Shown here one piece after another: positions 1 to 10,394 of a stretch of 35,727 bases of DNA (within the stretch, counting starts at the first letter, position 1; every line of letters starts with the position of its first letter). Where the stretch lies: positions 1-35,727 of the forward strand of contig JAJDBJ010000025.1 in NCBI GenBank assembly GCA_029261395.1, written 5' to 3'. Source of the stretch: Nitrospinaceae bacterium (GTDB lineage: Bacteria; Nitrospinota; Nitrospinia; Nitrospinales; Nitrospinaceae). Position numbers and translations under genes: made by a program. The notes below the pieces were generated by a model. The model was not told the origin of the DNA. It saw only the letters and a program-made list of their open reading frames with translations, and searched no databases.

Positions 1-2
1 CG

Positions 3-152
3 CTGACCACGCAGGAGGTCGCCAATGCGGCGGTATTCCTGCTGAGCGAGCGCGCCAGCGGCATCAACGCCCAGGGCATCGTCCTCGATGCCGGTATGTC
101 CGTCAACTACTTCGACAAAGACATCGTCAAAAAAGCCCAGAGACCTGAATAA
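3..152 (+). CDS. C-terminal end of a short-chain dehydrogenase (enoyl-ACP reductase-like), partial
   Basis: The window opens inside this gene; only the last 49 codons and the stop are present. The fragment reads [17 protein letters not shown], followed by a [13 protein letters not shown] stretch. This matches the C-terminal part of SDR enzymes, where a conserved 'va.a..fL.Se.asgi.G..i.vDgG' segment forms the last strand of the Rossmann fold. FabI-type enoyl-ACP reductases have this ending, but so do other SDR proteins, so the substrate cannot be named from the fragment. It converges with pheS, about 127 bases away. The active-site Tyr/Lys lie outside the window. Confidence 0.7.
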   Translation: MTTQEVANAAVFLLSERASGINAQGIVLDAGMSVNYFDKDIVKKAQRPE

Positions 153-167
153 AAGTCACTTAATATC

Positions 168-256
168 AAAAACACAGATTCTTCGTCACTGCGTTCCTCA
201 GAATGACAGACGATTACGTTTTGTCATCCTGAGCGGCAGCGAAGGATCTGGGTTTT
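168..256. repeat. Dispersed intergenic palindromic repeat, copy 1
   Basis: The ends are imperfect inverted repeats (AAAACACAGATTCTTCG near the left, CGAAGGATCTGGGTTTT at the right) enclosing a CTCAGAATGACA / TGTCATCCTGAG pair. Related elements occur at 4724-4856 and 16866-16952, always between genes. Repeats of this style (TCATCCTGAG...GAAGGATCT) are widespread in many bacterial phyla. It sits between the convergent ends of the dehydrogenase gene and pheS and may fold at the end of either transcript. Confidence 0.75.
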
Positions 257-279
257 GAATTACGTGCCGAGGTACTCGG

Positions 280-1290
280 CTAGAATTGCTGGAGGAAGCG
301 CAGGTCGTTTTCGAAGAACAGGCGGATGTCGTTGATGCCGTACTTGAGCATGGCGATGCGTTCGATGCCCATCCCGAAGGCGAAGCCCGTCCATTTTTCC
401 GGATCGTAATCGACGGCTTTGAACACGGCCGGGTCCACCATGCCGGCGCCCAGAATTTCCAGCCAACCGGTTTGCGAACACACGCGACAACCTTTCCCGG
501 AACACATGACGCACTGGATGTCGACCTCCGCGCTGGGGCAGGTGAACGGGAAGAAGCTGGGACGAAACCGTACTTTGGTTTTCTTGCCGAAGGTGTGGTG
601 CACGAAGATGTTCATCACTCCCTTGAGATCGCTGAACGTCACGTTTTCATCGACCATCAGTCCTTCGATCTGGTGGAACATGGGGGTATGGGAAACATCC
701 GAATCACAGCGGTACACTTTTCCGGGTGCGATGATGCGTAACGGCGGCGGTTGTTTTTCCATGACGTGGATTTGCACCGGCGAGGTATGGGTGCGCAGTA
801 CTTTTTCGCCGCCGATATAAAACGTATCCTGCATGTCGCGCGCCGGATGGTCTTTGGGAATGTTGAGCGCCTCGAAATTGTAGTAATCGGACTCCACCTC
901 CGGTCCCTCCGCTACCTGAAACCCGAGGCTGACGAAGATGGCGATGAGTTCCTCCATGACCTGGGTGATGGGGTGGAGCGATCCGCGGGCTTCCTTGCGG
1001 CCGGGCAGGGTGATGTCGAAGGTGTTGTCGGCCCCTTCCGAGGAACTGCCTTTCAGTGTATCGGTTTTTTCTTTGATCTCATTTTCAATCCAGTTTTTAA
1101 GCTCGTTGACGTGCCGACCGACTTCCCTTTTTTGTTCGGAAGAAAGCTCGCGCATGTCCTTCATCACCTGCGTGACCAGACCCTTTTTCCCCAGAAAGTC
1201 CGTGCGCAACTGGCGCAGTTCATCCCCAATGCCGATCTCTGAGATCCGGTGCTTGAAGTCGTCTTTGTATTTTTTGATTTGTTCGATCAT
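280..1290 (-). CDS. pheS: Phenylalanine--tRNA ligase alpha subunit
   Basis: This is the catalytic alpha subunit of the alpha2beta2 phenylalanyl-tRNA synthetase, which charges tRNA-Phe in the cytoplasm. At 336 aa it has the usual length. An N-terminal coiled-coil region (about 1-90) is followed by the class II catalytic core: HPITQVMEEL, EGPEVESDYYNFEALNIP, DTFYI, RTHTSPVQIH (motif 2 region), and the C-terminal motif 3 FGMGIERIAMLKYGI. A four-cysteine segment, CVMCSGKGCRVC near residue 262, precedes GWLEILGAGMV, as in many PheS proteins. It is the last gene of the thrS-infC-rpmI-rplT-pheS string and is separated from rplT by a terminator-like hairpin. pheT, normally immediately downstream, is absent here: the next gene is convergent. 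The start ATG has no strong Shine-Dalgarno sequence. Confidence 0.97.
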   Translation of the reverse strand: MIEQIKKYKDDFKHRISEIGIGDELRQLRTDFLGKKGLVTQVMKDMRELSSEQKREVGRHVNELKNWIENEIKEKTDTLKGSSSEGADNTFDITLPGRKEARGSLHPITQVMEELIAIFVSLGFQVAEGPEVESDYYNFEALNIPKDHPARDMQDTFYIGGEKVLRTHTSPVQIHVMEKQPPPLRIIAPGKVYRCDSDVSHTPMFHQIEGLMVDENVTFSDLKGVMNIFVHHTFGKKTKVRFRPSFFPFTCPSAEVDIQCVMCSGKGCRVCSQTGWLEILGAGMVDPAVFKAVDYDPEKWTGFAFGMGIERIAMLKYGINDIRLFFENDLRFLQQF

Positions 1291-1314
1291 ATGCAGGGGA
1301 AACGAGATTTAAAT

Positions 1315-1348
1315 AAAAAAAGCCTGATCCCCGGTGGGGAATCAAGCT
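1315..1348 (-). terminator. Intrinsic terminator / possible attenuator between rplT and pheS
   Basis: Read on the minus strand, AGCTTGATTCCCC pairs with GGGGATCAGGCT across a short loop, with one mismatch and one bulge, and is followed by a run of seven T. This is a standard Rho-independent terminator placed just upstream of pheS. The CCGGGG of its 3' arm (1329-1334) can alternatively pair with an upstream CCCCGG (1371-1376), giving a mutually exclusive antiterminator-like fold. It could simply end the ribosomal-protein transcript, or it could attenuate pheS as in the E. coli pheM-pheST leader. The only short ORF in the leader carries a single Phe codon. Confidence 0.75.
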
Positions 1349-1406
1349 GATTAAATTTTCTGAAAAGAATCCGGGGCGGCACACGTTGGCCGGAGTGTCC
1401 CCATGA

Positions 1407-1766
1407 TTAACTACTCAACTGGGCTCGGGCCGTATCCATCAAAGCGCTGAAGGATTGCTCATTGCGGATGGCCATATCGGATAGTATTTTCCGATCGAGC
1501 TCCACATTGGCTTTTTTCAGGCCGTACATGAACTGGCTGTAGGTCATTCCGTCAGCGCGAACAGCGGCGTTGATGCGGGCAATCCACAATCGTCTGAAAT
1601 CTCTTTTACGAGCGCGTCGATCCCGGTAAGCATAGCAAAGAGCTTTTTCTACCGACTCTCTTGCTTTACGAAATACTCGGCTCCGGACACTTCGGAACCC
1701 TTTGGCCATACGGAGAACTTTTTTCCTTCTATTTCTCGATACGGTTCCATTTACTGCTCTGGTCAT
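1407..1766 (-). CDS. rplT: 50S ribosomal protein L20
   Basis: L20 binds 23S rRNA early in large-subunit assembly. The 119-residue protein has the full family pattern: a basic N-terminal extension ([14 protein letters not shown]), [18 protein letters not shown], then [14 protein letters not shown] and the globular C-terminus containing [18 protein letters not shown] strong Shine-Dalgarno (AGGAG) lies 7 bases before the ATG. It follows rpmI by 12 bases, so the two are translated from the same mRNA. In other bacteria L20 represses the infC-rpmI-rplT mRNA; no such operator was established here. Confidence 0.98.
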   Translation of the reverse strand: MTRAVNGTVSRNRRKKVLRMAKGFRSVRSRVFRKARESVEKALCYAYRDRRARKRDFRRLWIARINAAVRADGMTYSQFMYGLKKANVELDRKILSDMAIRNEQSFSALMDTARAQLSS

Positions 1767-1778
1767 TACTTTCTCCTA

Positions 1779-1973
1779 TCAAGAAGGCAACAGCGCAATC
1801 ATGCGCTTGGCATCCCCACCTGTGAGGATACGGCCTCGCCTTAAATTACGTTTGCGTTTAGTCGTCTTACTGGTCAGGATGTGGCTGGTATAAGCGGAGT
1901 TTCGCTTTATCTTACCCGTACCCGTTTTGCGGAAACGTTTGGCCGCACCCTTGTGGGTTTTCATTTTTGGCAT
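1779..1973 (-). CDS. rpmI: 50S ribosomal protein L35
   Basis: This is a small basic ribosomal protein of 64 aa. It starts with the family signature [13 protein letters not shown] and ends with the [20 protein letters not shown]-type tail. It sits between infC and rplT, the near-universal order. The start ATG is 52 bases after the infC stop. Confidence 0.97.
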   Translation of the reverse strand: MPKMKTHKGAAKRFRKTGTGKIKRNSAYTSHILTSKTTKRKRNLRRGRILTGGDAKRMIALLPS

Positions 1974-2025
1974 TTTTCAAATCTCCAGCGGAAACCGGTA
2001 ATCATACCTGAAGTATTCCAGAGAG

Positions 2026-2574
2026 TCAACTCTCAGAACTCGCGGAACTTTTGGTTTCCTTCTTGTTATTACCCTTGGGGACCAGAATCATGGTCAGGGT
2101 TCTCCCCTCCTGCTTGGCGTTTTGCTCGATGGTGCCAAATTCCTCCATGGCCTCCGCAACCCGCTTCAATAGTTTTTCGCCACCTGCGCGATGGACAATT
2201 TCCCGGCCCTTGAAAAAGATCACCACTTTGGCCTTGTCCCCGCCTTCCAGGAACCTTTTCACATGCTTGACCTTGAAATCAAAGTCATGCTGGTCGGTAT
2301 TGGGCCGGAATTTGACTTCCTTGAGGTGGACAACCTTTTGATTTTTCTTGGCTTCGTGGGCCCGCTTGTTGGCTTTGTATTTGTGTTTGCCCCAATCCAT
2401 GACCCGACAAACCGGTGGGTTGGCATTGGGTGATACTTCGACCAGATCCATATCCTGGTCCTGGGCTAGTGCAATGGCTTCGCGGGTAGGGAAGGTTCCC
2501 ATCTGTTCCCCATCGGTGCCAATGACTGCAACTTCCTTGACGCGAATCATGGTGTTTACTCTTTGTTTCTTGAT
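2026..2574 (-). CDS. infC: Translation initiation factor IF-3, probable AUC start
   Basis: IF-3 binds the 30S subunit and discriminates against non-AUG start codons. The N-domain (IRVKEVAVIGTDGEQMG), the linker and the C-domain (KEVKFRPNTDQHDFDFKVKH, then VIFFKGREIVH) are all present. The first ATG is at 2550 and would give 174 aa, but the conserved family N-terminus continues upstream in frame as IKKQRVNTMIRVKEV. This leads to an ATC codon at 2574-2572 preceded by a perfect AAGGAG (2583-2588) with 8 bases of spacing; the ATG has only a weak AGAG. I therefore place the start at AUC, giving 182 aa. Known infC genes use AUU or similar rare codons for autoregulation, because IF-3 suppresses its own start. 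The thrS stop lies 22 bases upstream. The C-terminal SSASSES tail is polar and unremarkable. Confidence 0.93.
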   Translation of the reverse strand: MKKQRVNTMIRVKEVAVIGTDGEQMGTFPTREAIALAQDQDMDLVEVSPNANPPVCRVMDWGKHKYKANKRAHEAKKNQKVVHLKEVKFRPNTDQHDFDFKVKHVKRFLEGGDKAKVVIFFKGREIVHRAGGEKLLKRVAEAMEEFGTIEQNAKQEGRTLTMILVPKGNNKKETKSSASSES

Positions 2575-2596
2575 ACAGTCTTCTCCTTGTTAAAGG

Positions 2597-4351
2597 TTAT
2601 TCGGCGTCTACCGCTTTGGTATCGACCCGCTCTTTCAACTCCCTGAGGAAATCCTCCAGCGGCATGGTTCGGGTCTCTTTGGACTTCCGTTTCCTCACCG
2701 CTACAGTCTTGGCTTCAATTTCCTGATCGCCGAGGACTAGCATATAGGGGATTTTCTGGAGTTGTGCTTCCCTTATCTTGAACCCAATTTTTTCATTTCG
2801 CAAGTCTTTTTCAACGCGAATGCCTTCTTCCTCCAGGCGCGAGGCGACTTGCTCGACATAGGGGAATTGGCTGTCGGTGATGGGTAGTAGAACCACCTGT
2901 ACCGGCGCCAGCCACGCGGGGAATGCTCCGGCGTAATGCTCGATCAGGCATCCGAAAAACCGCTCCAGTGAACCCATCAGCGCCCGGTGGATCATGATCG
3001 GCCGGTGCTTGTTGCCGTCTTCCCCGATATACGTCATCTCAAACCGTTCCGGCAGGTTGAAATCGACCTGAATGGTGGACACCTGCCAGTACCGATTGAG
3101 GCTGTCCTTGATCTTGATATCGATTTTGGGGCCGTAAAATACACCCTCGCCGGGATCTTCCTCATAAGGCAGTTCAGAGCGCTTGAGCGCCGCTTCCAGG
3201 GCCGTTGTGGCCGTATTCCAGTCCTCATCCGAGCCTACGGATTTCTCTGGTCGGGTGCTCAGGAACACCTTGTACTCCCAGAACCCGAACGAGCGCAGAA
3301 TGAACAACACGAATTTGAGAACCTTGGCGACTTCGTCCTCCAGCTGGTCCTGTCGGCAGAACAGATGGGCATCGTCCTGGGTGAACCCGCGTACGCGCAA
3401 AAGGCCGTGCATGACGCCTGACCGCTCGTAGCGATACACCGTACCCAGCTCTGCCCAGCGCAGGGGCAGATCGCGATAACTGCGAAGCCCGGTCTTGTAA
3501 ATCTGGATATGGAACGGGCAGTTCATCGGTTTCATGACATACTCTTTGCCCTCGATATCCATCGGCGAAAAAATATTCTCTTTGTAGAACTCCATGTGCC
3601 CGCTGGTTTTCCAGAGATCGGTCTTGGCGGCATGCGGCGTGTACACCAGTTCGTAGCCGTTGTTGTAATGCTCCTGCTTCCAGAACTCCTCCATCAGGTA
3701 GCGGATGCGCGCGCCCTTGGGATGCCACAGGATCAGCCCCGGCCCGACATCGTCCGACATGCTGTACAGATCCAGCTCTTTGCCGAGCTTGCGGTGGTCG
3801 CGTTTCTTGGCTTCCTCCAAGCGGTTGAGATACGCCTTCATTTCCTTCTTGTCGTTCCAAGCAGTACCGTAAATGCGCTGGAGAACGGCCTTGGTCTCGT
3901 CGCCGCGCCAATAGGAGGCGGAGGTGTGAAGCAGTTTGAATACTTTGAGGTGCTTGGTGTTTTCGACATGCGGACCGCGGCACAGATCGGTGAATTCCCC
4001 TTGTGTGTAGGCGGAAACGATCTCACCTTCCGCGAAATCCTCGATGATCTCGACCTTGAAATTTTCACCCATCGCGCTGAATATGTTCTTGGCGGATTCG
4101 GGAGACAGTTCGACGCGTTCGATTTCTAAACCGCTTTTTGCGATTTCGTGCATGCGGTGTTCGATCTTTTCCAGATCCTCCGGCTTGAACGGTTCCTCGC
4201 GATGGAAGTCGTAGAAAAATCCGTCCTCAATGACCGGACCGATGGTGATCTTGGTTTCCGGATACAACTGCTTCACCGCTTGCGCCATCAGATGCGCGGT
4301 ACTGTGACGGAGAGTTTCGAGATCGTACTGTTTTTGATTCGGATTGCTCAT
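2597..4351 (-). CDS. thrS: Threonine--tRNA ligase lacking the N-terminal TGS domain
   Basis: This class II synthetase charges tRNA-Thr. The editing domain begins almost at the N-terminus: RHSTAHLMAQAV contains the HxxxH pair and LCRGPHVENT its Cys/His partners. The catalytic core follows with motif 2 around TVYRYERSGVMHGL, zinc ligands in MKPMNCPFH (Cys), GFTQDDAHLFC (His) and PIMIHRALMGSLERF (His), then the anticodon-binding domain (PVQVVLLPITDSQ onward). At 584 aa it is about 60 residues shorter than the usual ~640 because the N-terminal TGS (N1) domain is missing. Only about 100 bases separate the start from the upstream tRNA-Val, so no TGS domain is hidden there. There is no strong Shine-Dalgarno. 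It is the first protein gene of the thrS-infC-rpmI-rplT-pheS string. Confidence 0.97.
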   Translation of the reverse strand: MSNPNQKQYDLETLRHSTAHLMAQAVKQLYPETKITIGPVIEDGFFYDFHREEPFKPEDLEKIEHRMHEIAKSGLEIERVELSPESAKNIFSAMGENFKVEIIEDFAEGEIVSAYTQGEFTDLCRGPHVENTKHLKVFKLLHTSASYWRGDETKAVLQRIYGTAWNDKKEMKAYLNRLEEAKKRDHRKLGKELDLYSMSDDVGPGLILWHPKGARIRYLMEEFWKQEHYNNGYELVYTPHAAKTDLWKTSGHMEFYKENIFSPMDIEGKEYVMKPMNCPFHIQIYKTGLRSYRDLPLRWAELGTVYRYERSGVMHGLLRVRGFTQDDAHLFCRQDQLEDEVAKVLKFVLFILRSFGFWEYKVFLSTRPEKSVGSDEDWNTATTALEAALKRSELPYEEDPGEGVFYGPKIDIKIKDSLNRYWQVSTIQVDFNLPERFEMTYIGEDGNKHRPIMIHRALMGSLERFFGCLIEHYAGAFPAWLAPVQVVLLPITDSQFPYVEQVASRLEEEGIRVEKDLRNEKIGFKIREAQLQKIPYMLVLGDQEIEAKTVAVRKRKSKETRTMPLEDFLRELKERVDTKAVDAE

Positions 4352-4453
4352 CTAAAAAAACACCGGTGAACCTGAACCGTATGAACGGTCCCATGAAAAA
4401 ATATTTAAATGGATTTGGAATTGATCCGTGAAGGACAACCTACGGGAAAACCA

Positions 4454-4525
4454 TAGGCGCGGGCGGTTTCGAACCGCCGACCCCTTGCATGTCAAGCAAG
4501 TACTCTACCCCTGAGCTACGCGCCT
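4454..4525 (-). tRNA. tRNA-Val (anticodon GAC)
   Basis: The cloverleaf is complete on the minus strand. The acceptor stem AGGCGCG/CGCGCCU is followed by U8-A9, a D-arm GCUC...GAGU, an anticodon stem CUUGC/GCAAG with loop UUGACAU (anticodon GAC, reading GUC/GUU), and a T-arm GGCGG-UUCGAAA-CCGCC. CCA is not encoded. It lies about 100 bases upstream of thrS on the same strand. Confidence 0.95.
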
Positions 4526-4723
4526 GTAAATCCAAAATTCGGATGCGGATGAATCGACATTCTAAGACCTGCCGCCATTTTGTCAAGGACGGAATACCTG
4601 CAGAAGACAGGCCTAAAAACCCTTAAAAAACAGCATGTTGAACTATTTGCAGGAAAAAGTCAAACAAAACTGCGGATGAAAGGCGGAAGAAGAGGTGAAA
4701 GGGATGGAGCCAGCCGATAATTT

Positions 4724-4856
4724 AAAACATAGATTCCTTGCTTCGGCAAGCTCAGGACACGCGGGCTATCGCCCCTCAGGATGACAAAACTGCGCAGAGG
4801 GTCATCCTGAGTCCTTCGGCAGACTCAGGATAAATTCCGCGAAGGCTCTATGTTTT
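4724..4856. repeat. Dispersed intergenic palindromic repeat, copy 2
   Basis: The outer inverted repeat AAAACATAGA / TCTATGTTTT encloses several nested GGATGAC / GTCATCC and CTTCGGCAAGCTCAGGA-type half-palindromes. It belongs to the same family as the copies at 168-256 and 16866-16952. The rest of 4526-4878 contains no gene that I can support. Confidence 0.75.
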
Positions 4857-4878
4857 GATGTAATAGGGAAAACGCGGA

Positions 4879-5445
4879 CTATGATGCTGAAGAATGGGTT
4901 TGCAGGTTGGCGTTGACCATGTAGTTTTCCAGCTCGTCTATCATTTTGTCCACCTTTCCGGTGTCCCTGCCCAGCCTGGCCTGGATGTCGCGGCTGTTTT
5001 TGTAATGATCGAGAGCCAGCTTTACTTCTCCCTGTTTGTCGTAAACAGAAGCCAGGACGAACCATTGCTCCGCCGCCTGCTGGCTTTGCTTGCCCGCGTA
5101 TTGAGCGGAATGGTCCAGCGCCTTTTTTAAATATTCGATCGCCTTGGGGTATTTGAACTGCTTGAAGTAGATGTTCCCCATACCGGCATAGGCGACTCCC
5201 ACATTGAGATCGGTATCAGAGCTGGCGCTCACATATCCCTGATAATAACCCATCGCTTTGTCATAGTCGCCGGACTGTTCTGCGTTTTTAGCCAGCGCCA
5301 GAAGGTCCTGGGAATCGCTCCCGGTCGTTTTTTTGACCAGGACTTCGAGTTTTTCCATGTTCATATAGCCGTACACACCCGCTCCCGCCAAAACCAGCGC
5401 GACAACAGCGATTAAAATAGTTTTGTTTTTCTTTTTCCCAGTCAT
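4879..5445 (-). CDS. Membrane-anchored TPR protein
   Basis: A 188-aa protein with a positively charged N-terminus (MTGKKKNK) and one transmembrane segment (about 9-28, ILIAVVALVLAGAGVYGYM). The rest is presumably periplasmic and contains about three tetratricopeptide repeats: AKNAEQSGDYDKAMGYYQGY, AYAGMGNIYFKQFKYPKAIEYLKKAL and AEQWFVLASVYDKQGEVKLALDHY. TPRs are protein-interaction modules; no catalytic motif is seen. An AAGGGAA Shine-Dalgarno lies 5 bases before the ATG. It appears monocistronic, and no specific partner can be named. Confidence 0.85.
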   Translation of the reverse strand: MTGKKKNKTILIAVVALVLAGAGVYGYMNMEKLEVLVKKTTGSDSQDLLALAKNAEQSGDYDKAMGYYQGYVSASSDTDLNVGVAYAGMGNIYFKQFKYPKAIEYLKKALDHSAQYAGKQSQQAAEQWFVLASVYDKQGEVKLALDHYKNSRDIQARLGRDTGKVDKMIDELENYMVNANLQTHSSAS

Positions 5446-5650
5446 AACATTCCCTTGGTTGGTGAAAAATGGATGCCAATCGAACCTAACTAGTGTAAAG
5501 GCAATAGAGTGATAATTTAAGGAATTGCGGGTGGAACGCCTTTAAGGCGCTCCTTTTCAAGGGTATTTTCTTCATGCCGTTCTGGCGGGGTCCCGAAAAT
5601 AAAGGAAGAGTCTCTCCCTTGCCACTCATGTAAAGAGGGGTTAATTTATC

Positions 5651-5667
5651 ACCGGCGATTCGCCGGT
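5651..5667 (-). terminator. Hairpin at the 3' end of the 5667-6341 gene
   Basis: ACCGGCG-ATT-CGCCGGT forms a 7-bp stem directly at the stop codon of the upstream minus-strand gene, followed by an A/T-rich stretch (GATAAATTAA) but no clean T run. It could be a weak terminator or a 3'-end stabiliser. Confidence 0.45.
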
Positions 5668-6341
5668 TAAATTTCGAAAGGTTTTAAAATAAAAATTGAG
5701 TCCATCATTTCCTTCATCACTTCCAGGTCGGCCTCCGTGTCGGTATCCAATTCCAAAGGAGTGGAGAGGGTGATCTCAAAAACGTATTTCCCGCGCGGGA
5801 TCAGATACACCTGGTTGATCGCGGACTCATTCTCTTCCGAGTCGGATTCGCTATTGAGAACGAAGCTCAGATAACCCGCATCAAAATTGGAAACCTGGAC
5901 CAATCGGATCCGGTCCATCATCTCGACGCCTTCATTGTTCTCCGAGACGCTTTTGGCCATGACCGCCGCGATCGCCAGTGGCGACACGTCCTTCGGGAGA
6001 TCGTCGATATAGTGCAAAGACACCTGGATCATGGGATTGAGTTTGGGATACGGCTCCTCGTGTTTGGCGATGAACAGCGGCGCCATACCCGTTTTGGACT
6101 TTTGATTCCTCAAGTTCTGGATATGCTGCTTGAGTCTCAGTTTCCCCGCTTCGCTGTTATTGAGGTCCGTCATCCACGTTTCCGCGTTGTCCAGACTCAG
6201 AAAATGCCAGTCGGGATTCTTGGTGATGGCAAACCCGGCATCGCGGTTGAAATACTTGTCACTTGGACTCTTTTCTGCAAAACTGCTGGTGGGTCCAATC
6301 AGGCTAAACACCAGAAAGGCTACGATCAATAACTGCGGCAT
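5667..6341 (-). CDS. Exported protein of unknown function
   Basis: The 224-aa protein begins with a clear signal peptide (LLIVAFLVFSLIGPTSSFAEK, cleavage expected near residue 22). The mature part contains FNRDAGFAITKNPDWHFLS, then LHYIDDLP and a conserved-looking C-terminal part (YLIPRGKYVFEITLSTP, later MKEMMDSIFILKPF). This resembles the small alpha/beta 'PsbP/DcrB-like' exported proteins ('gf.i..P.gW.f' start and 'm..ii.Sf.i' end), but I do not recognise a named family. A strong AGGAG sits before the ATG. It is apparently transcribed alone. Confidence 0.8.
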   Translation of the reverse strand: MPQLLIVAFLVFSLIGPTSSFAEKSPSDKYFNRDAGFAITKNPDWHFLSLDNAETWMTDLNNSEAGKLRLKQHIQNLRNQKSKTGMAPLFIAKHEEPYPKLNPMIQVSLHYIDDLPKDVSPLAIAAVMAKSVSENNEGVEMMDRIRLVQVSNFDAGYLSFVLNSESDSEENESAINQVYLIPRGKYVFEITLSTPLELDTDTEADLEVMKEMMDSIFILKPFEI

Positions 6342-6582
6342 TCACTTCTCCTTTTGCCTTCACCCGTGGATGCGGGAAATATTTTTCATCCCGTTACGAC
6401 CATTTCAGTATAAGGGGTGAAATCCATTCCGCACATAAAATCAACCCCACTTGGGGCATAGGCATAGAGAGTCATTGAAAAACGCAGAGTTAGAATCAAA
6501 ACTTTTTTGTAAAGTTAAGAACTATAATTTTGGAGTGAATAAAGGGAGAAGAGGGGGTTGAGGGGAATCACTGGAAATACAA

Positions 6583-6633
6583 AACCCCTCCCTTTAAAAA
6601 GGGAGGGGTTAGTAGAGTCCAGCGTCACGCTGG
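6583..6633 (-). terminator. Intrinsic terminator of the thi operon, with a preceding small hairpin
   Basis: Directly after the thiC stop is a small hairpin CCAGCG-TCA-CGCTGG (6619-6633). It is followed by a long perfect stem AACCCCTCCC / GGGAGGGGTT (6583-6610) ending in TTTTG on the minus strand, a good Rho-independent terminator. The small hairpin resembles the one at 15107-15122. Confidence 0.85.
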
Positions 6634-9227
<2,594 letters not shown>

Positions 9228-9252
9228 TGTGCGAACTTTTCCCGTTTACGGT

Positions 9253-10044
9253 TTAAAGGTCGATCAGTCCGTCAATGGGACTGCTGGCGGTGGCGTACAG
9301 TTTTTTTGGAATCCGTCCCGCTTCATAAGCCAGCCGCCCGCTTTGCACGGCCAGTTTCATGGCCTGTGCCATTTTCAAAGGATCTTTCGCACCGGCGATG
9401 GCGGTATTCATCAGCAGGCCGGCGACGCCCAGCTCCATGGCGCGGCTCGCGTCGGAGGCGGTGCCTACTCCGGCATCGACGATGACCGGGACAGAGACCG
9501 CTTCCAGAATCAATTTAAGGTTGTACGGGTTGCGGATGCCGAGCCCGGACCCGATGGGTGCGGCCAGCGGCATGACGGCGGAACAGCCGATGTCCTCCAG
9601 CTTTTTGCACAGCACCACGTCGTCGGAGCAATACGGCATCACGTGAAACCCGTCTTTGACGAGCAGTTTGGACGCTTCCAGTGTGGCTTCGTTGTCCGGG
9701 AACAGAGTTTTTTCATCGCCGATCACTTCGACCTTGATGAAGTTGCCGAGCCCCGCTTCGCGTGCCAGCTGGGCGGTCATCACCGTTTCCTTGACGCTAT
9801 AGCATCCGGCGGTGTTAGGCAGAAGCGTGTATTTTTCGGGATCGATAAAGTTGAGAATCGATTCTTTGGTTTTGTCGAGTTCGATCCGGCGGACGGCCAC
9901 GGTGACCATTTCCGCGCCGGAAATTTCCAGAGCCTGGCGGTTCTCTGCGAACGAAGCGTATTTTCCCGTGCCGACAATCAGCCGGGAGTTGAACACCTTA
10001 CCGGCGATTTTAAGTTTGTTATCCGTTTCTACTGCGGTTTCCAT
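9253..10044 (-). CDS. thiG: Thiazole synthase
   Basis: ThiG forms the thiazole phosphate of thiamine from 1-deoxy-D-xylulose 5-phosphate, dehydroglycine and the sulfur carried by ThiS thiocarboxylate. The family pattern is complete: [12 protein letters not shown], the catalytic lysine in [48 protein letters not shown] and [14 protein letters not shown] chose the ATG at 10044 (263 aa) because GAGG lies 6 bases before it; a TTG four codons upstream is in frame but lacks a good site. It is second in the thiamine operon, 64 bases after thiS. Confidence 0.97.
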   Translation of the reverse strand: METAVETDNKLKIAGKVFNSRLIVGTGKYASFAENRQALEISGAEMVTVAVRRIELDKTKESILNFIDPEKYTLLPNTAGCYSVKETVMTAQLAREAGLGNFIKVEVIGDEKTLFPDNEATLEASKLLVKDGFHVMPYCSDDVVLCKKLEDIGCSAVMPLAAPIGSGLGIRNPYNLKLILEAVSVPVIVDAGVGTASDASRAMELGVAGLLMNTAIAGAKDPLKMAQAMKLAVQSGRLAYEAGRIPKKLYATASSPIDGLIDL

Positions 10045-10108
10045 TTTTTGCCTCAAAAAAAATTAAATCATTCTCTATTCTGGTAAGACGGGGGTGCGAA
10101 CCCAACGA

Positions 10109-10309
10109 TCAGCCGCCCCCGACGGCATGCACGATTTCGATCTTGTCCCCCTCGTTGAGCGGAGTCTGGTCGTAACTGGAACGGGGCACCACCTGGAAAT
10201 TGAGTGCGACGGCGATATGGGAGCCGGTGATATCCAACTCCTTGAGCATCTGGGTAACGGTCCCGCTCGATTGGAGATCTTTTTCCTGTCCGTTGATGAC
10301 GAGTTGCAT
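10109..10309 (-). CDS. thiS: Sulfur carrier protein ThiS
   Basis: A ubiquitin-fold sulfur carrier of 66 aa that starts MQLVINGQEKD and ends with the required Gly-Gly (IVHAVGGG). The C-terminal glycine is adenylated and converted to the thiocarboxylate that feeds ThiG. The ATG at 10309 is preferred; a GTG two codons upstream overlaps a possible AGGTGA ribosome-binding site. It is the first gene of the thiamine operon, just downstream of the TPP riboswitch terminator. No thiF or thiH is present in the window. Confidence 0.93.
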   Translation of the reverse strand: MQLVINGQEKDLQSSGTVTQMLKELDITGSHIAVALNFQVVPRSSYDQTPLNEGDKIEIVHAVGGG

Positions 10310-10337
10310 AGTCACCTGAAGTTGGGGGGCTTAAAAC

Positions 10338-10371
10338 AAAAAAAGCCGCAATCCAGAAAAGGACTACAGCC
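10338..10371 (-). terminator. Expression-platform terminator of the TPP riboswitch
   Basis: On the minus strand GGCTGTAGTCC pairs with GGATTGCGGCT, an 11-bp stem with several G-U pairs around a six-base loop, followed by seven T. It lies between the riboswitch aptamer and thiS, so control is probably by ligand-dependent transcription termination. Confidence 0.75.
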
Positions 10372-10394
10372 GATTTATAACGCAGTGCATTATA

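Noticed and set aside
1349-1406. A pheM-like leader peptide
   Set aside because: The only short ORF (about 17 codons) contains one Phe codon, too few for a classical Phe attenuator peptide.
3225-3983. Long alternate-frame ORF inside thrS
   Set aside because: Composition-driven shadow frame of a well-conserved gene.
4352-4453. A hidden TGS domain upstream of the thrS start
   Set aside because: Only about 34 codons fit before the tRNA-Val gene and none resembles a TGS domain.
5530-5555. GGAACGCC-TTTAA-GGCGCTCC hairpin as a plus-strand terminator
   Set aside because: No plus-strand gene ends here; it lies in an unremarkable gap between two minus-strand genes and has no assigned role.
10045-10056. 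TTG start of thiG four codons upstream
   Set aside because: The ATG at 10044 has GAGG at ideal spacing; the TTG does not.
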